This document shows, in pieces, positions 54,506 to 64,000 of a stretch of DNA of 64,000 nt. The translations under genes and the position numbers were made by a program. The stretch comes from Puccinellia tenuiflora (lineage: Eukaryota > Streptophyta > Magnoliopsida > Poales > Poaceae): positions 248,001-312,000 of the forward strand of contig QRDG01001850.1 in the NCBI GenBank assembly GCA_012064385.1, written 5' to 3'. Position 1 is the stretch's first letter. Each line of letters opens with the position of its first letter. Under the pieces are notes generated by a model that was given only the letters and a program-made list of their open reading frames with translations, made no database searches and was not told the DNA's origin.

Positions 54506-57429
54506 GTCTCCCACTTACACTAGAGTCAATAATCTAGTTTACATTTTCTCGATCCAATACTCATGGTGTCTGACACTCATGGAGTCTCAGTGCTGATCAT
54601 GTTTGCTCGTGGAAGAGGTTATGTCCGTGTTCTGTACTATACAGTTCTTTATGTTCTTTGCAAAACGTCAATGTCACCTAATTTGACATTACTTTATCAT
54701 CAAATGATAAACCTCATATCATCACATGATAAACTTCATATCATCATCATATGATGAATATAATATATTTGGTTATAGAGTGAGATATTCGTTTCCCTTT
54801 TATGCCTACATGGCGTATGATCAGTCAAGAGGACTTTCACATAGCATGTGCACCCGGAACTCACTCAATCTTGAAACAAAATTTCTCAAACCGTAATATT
54901 ATATCTTTTAATCCTTGAATTAATCATATACTCCTATATGGTGCAGACTCACAAATCGACAGTGCTATCATGTCACTTCGATATTTTCGATCATGCTTTC
55001 GCTGCGCTTCTGCCTTTATGAGATTTCCAATCTAGTTTGGTTTTATGACTTCAACCAAGTCTACCAATCTCTAGATTCTATTATCTCAACTCCATGAAAA
55101 ATGACTCCTCACTTAACATGTTCTTCTAACCAAGAACTTGGGTCACATATCGTCAAATACAAACACATGGTTCTTATATGTTTTAGACCTATGAACAATT
55201 CATAGCGAATTCTAACATATCCTCCAACCATCATTTTTGTACTGAGTTATCAACTCAATGTTTCACCTATTTTTCACAAGCAGATGAACCTTTCTTCTCT
55301 TGTTTTATTTTGAACTCCTTCAAAATCTTTCTTAGGTTAAACATCCTGACATAATGCTTATCAAATATATCTATCCTCCATAGATACATCCATCTCCATG
55401 GATATTTGACTAACTTCATAAGTTATATGTTGGTTCCTGACTTATTTACAACATTTATGAAATCTCCATTTCACTCAAACAAGATGTTGTAAACTCCCAC
55501 TCAAATATACACCATACACATATTAAATTGTGAAACCACTTTGGCTCCCACTCAGAAATATGTTGTCTCTATATTTGACCATGATTAACTAGCTCCCACT
55601 CAAACATATGTCACCACATATTTTGATCATGGAAAATAGTTTCTGCTCTAACTTAACATATGTCACCACATATTTTAATTAGATCACACTCGTGTATTTT
55701 CTCGATATTTTGGACACCTCCAAAAATTCTTAATTAACTATTAATATCGAGAACTCTTTATACGAAACGCTAGTAATTTACTAGCTTTAAGTTCTATTTA
55801 TTCCCTGCAAAACCCCTTTTGAGGAATAAATATGTGAAACATCACTTTCACAAAATCAAGCAACAATTACTTTGTGATTTAAACTTAACATCGAATGACT
55901 CTTAGTCACTTTCGTATTTAAGGCTTCTATTTCTTCCTTGTAGTTTCGTAGGTATGTCTTGTTTCTCAAACATGACAAGTAAATCATGAATATTATTTTG
56001 TAACCTGACAAAATTTAATATTCTTGAATCCTACTTTTCTTTAGACAAGCTAAACCGAAATTCAATGATCACCATCATTAATTCCTTTATGTGTCAAGTT
56101 TTAACCAACATAGCACTTTACATATGTGCCACTTGATACATGAACAAGCAAGGTTTTAGCTTTTCCATTTATTCCATCAATTCTTTTATCAATGAAACCT
56201 TTTCACGATAAACCACTAAAATACTTAGCACAACCAACAAATTGGTTTGCCCCTTTTAGTCTCACATTGTGGAATCACATTCATAGTCATACTTATGAAT
56301 ATACTACAACTTTATTCGCAATGGTCTCTAATTATCTCATAATTACCATGACTTCTCATAACTCATATGGAATCGTTTATGCGAATCATTAAATAGATCC
56401 TTATTTATAAACAGAGTGTTTATCAAATAAATCTAAATGCTATTATTAAACCCCCGAAATAAAAACCCTTCTTTGAGACCACACAATATCAAATAGTGTG
56501 TGATTACAATATCTTAGGACATATCAAACGCCTTTGAAATATTCTAAACATTGTAATTTGTGATAACACTTGTCACAAGTCCACATACTAACATATAACT
56601 CAAATATTTCGTCTCTTTTGATCAAATCATAAAGACTCAATTTTCTTGTTAACTTAATATCCTAAACTCCAGAATTTTATTTGATCTCATCAAATATCAT
56701 AACTCGAACAAATACATATATTTACTCATATCACTTATGATGGAGCGCACAAAATAATGACATCTCACATTTGCTGAAAATACAACCAACACTTGTGTTT
56801 ATCTTCGGCAACTCATGACACACTTCCAAAGGGTGGCATTTTTAGTCATACTCCTTCAACAAGGCGCATTGATAAAACATCAAAATGTTTATTCAATCTT
56901 TAGCACGACTAAAACTATTGTCATTATTAAGTTTTGGATATTTTAGTATGTCACATATTTTATAAATGTTTAACTAATTTATCATCTAGATTATAATAAG
57001 AATAATACACTTATAATCGAAAACTTGTGATTTCCAAAAAGGATCACTCATGAAAACAGAACAACCATTGTCTTTAACATGAATAACCGTCTCACATAAG
57101 CAAGACACACTAATTAAAATCACACTTAATTCGATTACAAAACTTATTCAAATCCTCTAATCCAAATGATAAATGTAGAGACAGATCGTTGCCAGCATCA
57201 ACTCCTTGATTGCCATCATTCCGCAACGTCTTCCCATATCCTTTATGCAAATCTCAAGCAGCAGGTTCTGTTTTCATAAAAAAGAATGAGTATCAAATAC
57301 TTATCAAAACCGCCACAATTGCAATTTGGACTTAAACACTTATAACTTGTATATCACTATATACTTTCTGCATTGTTAACTTCTCTTGCTATGGGTTCCA
57401 CTTTGACATGACGCAGCCGAGACACAAAT
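54506..57429 (-). other. Non-coding internal region of the reverse BARE-like element
   Basis: It is matched in reverse order by 34641-37519. Only short frames are present. Confidence 0.75.
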
Positions 57430-57774
57430 TCACAGAAAGTGATCAAATCCCTTCCCATGACCTAGTCTCCGACATAATTCTTGAAGCTGGGGAGAAGCTA
57501 CCCCACCTATCGCAAAACCGTCATTTATCTCGTGGTTCCAAACAAGCACTAGACGATGATGTATCTCAAGCATTATCCTCAGGTGTTGTTCCAAGCAAGT
57601 GTTCTCTTCCATCTTGAGTGAAAGAAAACCGTTCAGACATTCGAACCTCACAATTCTAACTTGGGCTGAAAAACTGTTTTTCAGCTCATCAACAATCTCC
57701 ATTGCAATCAAGTTCTTGAATTGTCTACTTAGGTCAGAATTCATGAAGGTGCACATCATCCACTCGACTTTCAA
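57430..57774 (-). pseudogene. Copia gag remnant in the reverse BARE-like element
   Basis: The frame reads VEWMMCTFMNSDLSRQF, then MEIVDELKNSFSAQVR and NGFLSLKMEENTCLEQHL, nearly identical to the remnant at 34227. It loses frame after DGFAIGGVA, a different lesion from the TAG in the other copy. Confidence 0.8.
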
Positions 57775-59149
57775 GTGGGTGGTTCAAAACCACTCCATGT
57801 ACTCTTCATCGCTTGCAGAAATGTTTGGGTTTATCTCCTATTGGTTCTTCTAGCACGTAGAGCTCAGCATTGGTGTGTAGGACTTTTTCAAGACGCAGGT
57901 ACCACTCAACAAAAAGACCCATCGAGACGCAGTTTTTCAGCAACGAACCGACTACCGTAGTCGACCAAGATCTACAAGGATTTTTGCAAAGACATCTTTA
58001 AGGACTTTTGTTTATGATAATTTTTAGTTCATCTTAATGAACTCCCACTAAACTCAACATCTCTCTGGTTGTTTAGTGACACACAATCTAAATCCACTAC
58101 ACCACAACCGATCATCACGTGAGATGATGTAGCTTCAAAGGTGAACATCGCCATGTTGATCATATCGCATGCTAGGCTCGTCAAGGAAACCGTAGTATTT
58201 CCGCGTGTGTAAATCTGGCTTACACCCGTTGTATGTGAACGTTGAATCTATCACACCCGATCATCACGTGGTGCTTCAAAACGACGAACTTTCGCAACGG
58301 CGCATACTAGGGAAGAACACATCTTGATATTAACATGAGAGATCACCTTATCATGCTACCATCGCGATCAAATCTAAGCATAACAATAAGGTGCATAAAA
58401 GGATTAACATCACATGCAATTTATAATTGTGATATGATATGGCCTTTCTTCTTGTGCTTTTGATCTCCATCTCCAAAGCACCGGCATGATCTCCATCTCC
58501 GGAATGATCTCCATCATCGTGGAGCCATCACCATGGTTGTCCACCAACTATTGCAACTACAACTAGTGCTACTCTTAGCAATAAAGTAAAGCAATTACAT
58601 GGCGATTCAATGACACGTAGGTCACATAAAATAATAGACAACCATATGGCTCCTGCCGGTTGCCGTACTCATCGACATGCAAGTCGTGAAATATTACAAA
58701 CATGATCATTGCATACATTATCACAAATCACATATTGGCCATATCACATCACATGACCCCCTGCAAAAGCAAGTTAGACGTCCTCTACTTTGTTTATACA
58801 ATTTTTACGTGGCTTGGGTCAATGAGATAGAACCGTTCTAATCTACGCAAAACCACAACGATGATATAGTAGTTGCTTATTTACTCATCCTTTTGAAAGG
58901 CCTTCCATTGAAAATTGCATCTTCACTAGAGCAAGAGAAACAGACACCCGCCAGCCACTTATGCAATACAAGTTGCATGTCTGTCGTGGAACCGGTCTCT
59001 CGTGCGTGGACGAGTAAGGTTGGTCCGGGCCGCTTCAATCTCACAATACCGCAAAGATGCAAAGTGCACGCGAGAAGGTAGCAACATAAAATATCAACGC
59101 CCACAACACTTGTGTTCTAATCGCACCAACATCTACGAATAGATCTAGG
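57775..59149 (-). other. 5' leader of the reverse BARE-like element
   Basis: It is colinear with 32797-34226 of the forward copy. It has no long frame. Two copies of the block atcacgtgatgatcgg occur in this leader (near 58120 and 58260 on the opposite strand). Confidence 0.55.
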
Positions 59150-59160
59150 CTCTGATACCA
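59150..59160 (-). promoter_or_regulatory. Primer-binding site (tRNA-Met)
   Basis: The minus strand reads TGGTATCAGAG, one base from the 5' LTR. Confidence 0.9.
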
Positions 59161-59161
59161 C

Positions 59162-61030
59162 TGAAGGGGTCGCAGCATAGAAAACAAAAAAATTTCCTAC
59201 GCAACAAGCGGAATAAACCCCAAGGATCTAGATCTATTAGACGAAGGTAGCGAAGATGAGATCCAATCTCTTACCCTCGAAGAACGTTCAAAGCGTTTTG
59301 TCGATGCAGGGGTTGGTTTGTCAATCCCCGCAACTAGACTCATCTAGTCGCGAGGAGATGTATTATCCACACGATCCAATCCGATGGAGCACCGCACGAG
59401 CAGCGCCTCCGTGGTATCCACACGTACGGCTCGATGTAGACGTCCTCTCCTTGATCCCGCAAGTGAGGAGGACGTGGCTAGATGGATCTCGGCACCACGA
59501 CGGTTGTGGTGGCGTTTGATGGTGTAGATCTCCACGAGCATGGCTTCACCAAGCCAAGCAAGAGGCGGGAAAGGAGTACAAGGTGCAGCAGCCCTACGGC
59601 TAGGGGTGGTGCAGCAAGGGAGGAGGTGTAGCTCGCGGCAGCCCTTCGGGAGGGGTGGCGCAAGTGGAGAAGCATGGAGGGGGCGGCTAGGGTTTGCCAC
59701 AAGGGCTCCAATGGTGTGCCGCACCCCTCCCCTTGCCCTCCTTATATAGGTGGCAGGGGGGCGCCCCAAGGCCTCCCTAGGGCCGGCGGCTGGGGTGCCT
59801 TAGCCCCCAAGCCAGCCCCTAGGGTTAGGGTTTTTGGCCGGCCCCCCTTTATGGGCCCCTTTGGCCCATATGGGCCTTTAATGCCCTGGTGGTGCGGCTG
59901 GCCTATGAGGCCAGTCCACCACCCCTTCATGCCATGTGGGCCCCATACTCCTATGGGCCCCACTTCTAGACTCCTCTAGAACCTTCTAGAATATTCCGGT
60001 ACTCTGCCGGAAAATTCCCGGAACTTTTCCGATACCTCCGGAAACCACTTTCCATATATGAATCTTATTCTCCGGACTCTTCCGGAACTCCTCGTGACGT
60101 CTAGGATCCCATTCGAGACTCTGAATCACCATTCGTTCATACCATCAATTATCTCATCGCTAACCCTAGCTACATCGGAGCGTTAAGTGTGTGACCCTAC
60201 GGGTTCGAGAACATGCAGATATGATCAAATCAATAATCAATAGCGGGACTGGAATGCCCATATTGACTCCTACATATTCAACGAAGTTCCTTTTCGATTG
60301 AACCACGATGCTGGAGATTCTTAATCTTGTATACGATTCCCTTTGTCTCACCGATATTTAATTTGCCCGAGATTTGATCGTCGATATCTCCATATCTAGT
60401 TCTATCTCGTTACCTGGCAAATTCTCTTTAGTCGTCCATAATATAGGATCTCCGTGATTAACACTTAACCACATGGTTGCAACCTTTCTGATGCTATATT
60501 ACCGAGAGGGCCCAGAGATATCTTTTCCGTCACAAGGAAGGACAAATCCCACTCTTGATTCATGTCACCCAACAAATACCATCGAAGATACCTGAAAGCC
60601 ACCTTTATAATCACCCAGTTACGAAGTGACGTTTGATGTCCACAAAGTATTCCTCCGGTAAACGGGAGTGACATAATCTCATGGTCTAAGGAAACTATAC
60701 TTGGCATACTAAAAGTGTTGGCAATGAAACGGTGTGACACGATCAATTGCAACCCTTTATTATTGGGTCTTATCCATCACATCATTACTCCTAATGATAT
60801 GACTCCGTTATCAAATGACTATAACAAGTCCATGGTTAGGAAACTCTAACCATCTCTTGACTAACGAACTAGTCCGGTAGAGGCTTACTAGGGACAACTG
60901 GTTGTTTATATTCCACACATGTATTATGTTTCCAGTTAATACAATTATAGCATGGATAATAAACTATTATCATAAACATGAATATGCTAATAAACCATTT
61001 TATTATTGCCTCTAGGGCATATTCCCAACA
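59162..61030 (-). repeat. 5' LTR of the reverse BARE-like element
   Basis: 1869 bp, with the TATA box at 59741-59748 on the minus strand. Its region 59770-59840 agrees with the forward element, so it shows the original state. Confidence 0.93.
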
Positions 61031-61035
61031 AGGAG

Positions 61036-63137
61036 TTGATTATGTGACTCCTTAAGAGCTTTGAGTTCTCTTTCGAGCTTCTCATTTCCTTGGATGAGTC
61101 TAGCATTGCCAACCCCTGGCTCACTCTTTTCCTTTTTAAGAACATTAGCAAGAGTAATGGAATGTTCATTATCCTTCTTAAGTCTAGCCATGTCAATTCC
61201 ATAAGTTTCATCAAGATTAGCATATTTTTCCTCAAGAGCACTCCTACGAGTTTGCTCTTCCTCAAGAGCCTTAGAAAGACTAGCAATTTCATTAGCAAAT
61301 TCATCACTTTGACTTTCTAAGGTGTCAATTATTTCTTCTTTCTCATCTAGTTGTTCAATAAGAGCATCAACATTAACTTTAGTCACACTTTTAAGTTTTG
61401 CAAGCCAAGCATCTAAATCATTTGTAACTTGTGACTCATTCTCAATTTTATCTACGCAATCCAACAAAGATGGAGAAGTAGATGCAATGGATTTGGGAGA
61501 AGGGGTCGTTACCGAAGTGGCATTTGCCATGAGACACGTGGGGGTTGAAGGAGCATTCTCATTGGGGGATTTAAAAAGGGATGACAGTGAAGAGGAAGAG
61601 GTAGCTATGGCGACATGGGCCACACCTACAACTTCATCTTCGTCTTCATCACCGGACATGTATTCTCCTTTAACTTTTATTTCTTGAGCGGCAAAGGCAT
61701 TAGGAACCTTCTTCTTGACGAAGTTCTTGCTTGGGGACGACTTGGACTTGTCCTTACGGATGAGCCTTCCCCCATGCTCTTCTCTATTCTCAAAGGGGAA
61801 ACTCACGATGAAGTGGTTGACATTGCCACAATTATAGCATGTCTTGGCTTTGTTGATTCTTGGTTCACCTCCTTTTGGTGGAGGCCTTCTCTTGCCACTT
61901 TTCCGGTTCTTCCAATATATGTCCGCGGCAAGTGATATTGCTTCATGAAGGCCACGGTAATCGTCCACTTCTTCCTCATCACATTCATCATCATCATCTT
62001 CTTCATGGGCAACGGCTCTTGACTTCAAATCAAGAGTGGATGGAGCTTGAGCAAGAGCTCTTTGACGAGCATGAGCATGATCGGCATTCTTGTTGATAAT
62101 GCCAATGGGGACGAACTCATTTAGAACGGTGTTGGAGTCCATGGAGGCAAAGTCCGCTCTTGACCGTATGGTGGTGGCCAAAGATTTCTTGAAGGGGGTG
62201 ATGGCCTTGAGAAACTTCCTCTTGATCCATGCATCATCCACTTGCTTGTCACCGTACTCGGTCAATGTCACGGCAAGGGTCGTAAGTCTTCGATATAGAT
62301 CTGCCGGTGACTCATCGTCTTGCATCACGAACTCTTCTGCTTGATCCAAGGCGGTTTCATACTTGGATTATTGGATGCCTTTGTTACCCAAGAAGAGATT
62401 GTCGAGCTTTTGCCAAGCATCTTTGGCGGTCTTGCACATTTGGATGTGACGGAGATACTCATCGGTAGCCGCCGATTGGATTGTGTGAAGGGCGGTGGCA
62501 TTGAGTTGAGAGTTGATGTCCTCCCTCGGTGTCAAGTTGTTAGGATCCACCGGATGAAATCCTTGCTCTACAATTCGCCACAAGTGAGTGCAATAGCTTG
62601 ACAAATGAGAACGTAATTTAAATTGCCATCTAGCAAAATTGATTGAATCAATTTTAGGTGGAGGGCCCATGTTGTTTATGTGTGGAATAGAGACGATGGG
62701 GTGGATGTTGTTGTAGATTTCCCCGGGAGGAATTTGGGCAAAGATGCCCGGAGAACTCTTAGGGTTAGTACCACTCTCTTTGGTTCCTTCTCCACTCGTA
62801 GTGGGGTTAGTGAGGATGTCACTACCACCACCTTCAATTGGAATGAGAGGGGGACTAACACTAGGAGTCTTCCCTAAATATTCCTCGAACATCTTCCACA
62901 TCAAATCACCAAGGTTAGCATTGACGTTAGCGGTGAGGCTTGTCTCTAGGGTATCAACCTTTGAGACAAGATCACCGATAGCATCTTTGACGTAACCTAT
63001 AGTGGCCGAATCCCTCTCTTTCCGCTCCCTCGGATCATTTGGGACTTTCGAATTGGAAGGAATTCTGACCCCTGGATTTTCTCATAGATAAATGTACGAA
63101 ACAAATCCAATTTGTCGGAATCCTCTTTCTCGGCCAT
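61036..63137 (-). pseudogene. gag of copy C, N-terminal and central part (mutated)
   Basis: The ATG at 63137 lies shortly after the primer site. A frameshift near 63065 and a TAA at 62368-62370 (after LFLGNKGIQ) break the frame. The rest reads through to the BARE-like insertion at 61030. Order: INFARWQFKLRSHLSSYCTHL (gag N-terminal, DUF4219-like); TAKDAWQKLDNLF and SPADLYRRLTTLAVTL (UBN2-type); an acidic patch; a zinc-knuckle remnant CYNCGNVNHFIVSF, where the last Cys is Phe; then long coiled coil (SDEFANEIASLSKALEE, ENARL-like repeats). The C-terminal part is at 52677-52065. The loss of one zinc ligand should impair RNA binding. No protease or polymerase motif is linked to it in the window. 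Confidence 0.88.
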
Positions 63138-63176
63138 ACACTCTTAGGTTGTTAAACCCTTTGATAAGAGACGAGA

Positions 63177-63187
63177 CTCTGATACCA
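63177..63187 (-). promoter_or_regulatory. Primer-binding site of copy C (tRNA-Met)
   Basis: The minus strand reads TGGTATCAGAG, two bases from the LTR. Confidence 0.9.
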
Positions 63188-63189
63188 AT

Positions 63190-64000
63190 TGAAAGAACGT
63201 ATGGTCGACTAGAGGGGGGGTGAATAGGCGACTACCAATTTTAATTCTTTTTCTTTTAATTAGGTTTCTAGCAAGGTAAAAAACAAGTTATCAAGATGTG
63301 CAACTAGATGAACAACCCTAAGTGATAAGATACAAGGAACAAGTAAAAGCGCAACGGAAAGTAAAGGATAGAAGTCACCGCAAGAGGACACGAGGAAATG
63401 ATTCCCGTAGTTCCTTCTCAAGGGAAGTACGTCTACGTTGGAGAGGTGTGGAGGCTCCTTGGCCCTCCTACAAGCACGTCCATGCTCACCTTATTCTCCG
63501 GGTGCTACTCCCGTGAGGGAATAGCTCTTTCCACTATGAGGTCGACTTGAAGGCGTTGACCAAACCTTTACACCAAGGTTGGGGCTCTCCACAATGAGTT
63601 GGAGACTCCCAACAATGTCCCGGACCTCCTCACAAACTATGAAGCTCCGAAACCCGCACTTGCTCCTAGAGTTCCCAAGAAACCCTAAGAGCCCACAAGA
63701 TCCAAGATCCACAAACAACAAGTGGGGGATTCGAAATTCCTTCGGTGGAAGGCTAGATCTAGGTCTCCTACTTCACTCCTCAAAAGATCAACAAAATTGG
63801 GGCGAGGGAGTGGGAGATCTAGGCAATTTTAGCTTGGGCTCATTAATGGAGGAGAGAGAGTAAACTTGAGCTAGAGCCTTAAAGACAAAGGAGGGAGAAG
63901 CCCCCCTTTTATAGTCCTCTCCTCCAAAGGATCCGTTGGAGGATTCTGCTCCACTGCAGCGGTACTACCGCCGCTCCTGGCGGTAGTGCCGCTGCACGCT
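63190..64000 (-). repeat. 5' LTR of copy C, cut by the window edge
   Basis: It begins tgaaagaacgtatggtcgac. It shares a long block (ttccttctcaagggaagtac to tcctacaagcacgtcc) with the LTRs of A and B but is clearly a different subfamily. The U5 inverted pair is GTCGACTA/TAGGCGAC. A TATA box (tataaaa on the minus strand) is at 63907-63913. The first palindrome, GCGGTACTACCGC, starts at 63959, 46 bp further upstream in the U3. Confidence 0.9.
63907..63913 (-). promoter_or_regulatory. TATA box of the copy C LTR
   Basis: The minus strand reads TATAAAA followed by ggggggcttctccctcc, parallel to 741-747. Confidence 0.7.

Larger units (their letters stand above)
52683..61030 (-). mobile_element. BARE/Angela-like Copia element, non-autonomous, nested in gag of copy C
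   Basis: The LTRs are 52683-54505 (1823 bp) and 59162-61030 (1869 bp), and the TSD is aggag (52678-52682 and 61031-61035). The primer site on the minus strand is at 59150-59160. The polypurine tract (gtgtaagtgggagac) adjoins the left LTR. The 4656-bp internal region is colinear with that of 30914-39390 and likewise has only a gag remnant and no pol. The two elements therefore descend from one already defective master or share one helper. Confidence 0.93.

Overview
This window looks like intergenic DNA from a large grass genome, most likely Triticeae (wheat, Aegilops or barley group). The basis is long LTRs opening with the tgttgggaatatgccctag type of terminus known from the BARE/WIS/Angela Copia lineage, tRNA-Met primer sites (TGGTATCAGAG), a degraded Stowaway-like MITE, and almost no host coding sequence. 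I found no intact host gene, no rRNA or tRNA gene and no CRISPR array. Nearly everything is transposable elements nested in one another. Several were delimited exactly by their target-site duplications (TSDs).

Layout. 1-1665 is the right part of a plus-strand LTR that cuts a GC-rich pseudogene (1666-2562). 2810-4173 is a minus-strand non-LTR retroposon with a 15-bp TSD. 4365-6272 is a solo BARE-like LTR (TSD cgtta). 7613-12257 is a complete but defective Copia element with 131/132-bp LTRs (TSD gccac). 12546-14026 (12-bp TSD) and about 14150-15795 are two further retroposons placed back to back. 16331 is a possible Helitron 3' end. 17986-18530 is an LTR-like fragment and 19151-19306 a MITE. 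19554-22504 holds a plant-mobile-domain (PMD) fragment fused tail to tail with a MuDR-type transposase fragment.

From 22505 to the end, three minus-strand copies (A, B, C) of related large LTR retrotransposons dominate. They have LTRs of about 2.6 kb, a long coiled-coil gag with zinc knuckle(s) and no recognisable pol. Copy A (22505-40189) is interrupted in gag by an 8.5-kb BARE-like element (30914-39390, TSD ccttt) and ends at a single N at 40190. 40191-43637 is the end of an unidentified LTR carrying three tandem-repeat blocks. Copy B (43638-52064) has a 720-bp hAT-type insertion in gag (46892-47611, TSD ttgcacac). Copy C (52065 to beyond 64000) is split in gag by another BARE-like element in reverse orientation (52683-61030, TSD aggag).

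The most interesting structures belong to the gag-only family. All four of its LTRs carry, 38-46 bp upstream of the TATA-like box, copies of a 13-nt palindrome built as 6-bp arms around one central base. The sequence of the palindrome differs between copies (CCGGAGTCTCCGG, GCGGTACTACCGC, CCGGTACTACCGG) while its architecture and position are kept. Copy A also carries repeated internal matches to its own LTR/primer-site junction. Both BARE-like elements have only a gag remnant and no pol, yet have near-identical LTRs, which suggests mobilisation in trans by an autonomous partner.
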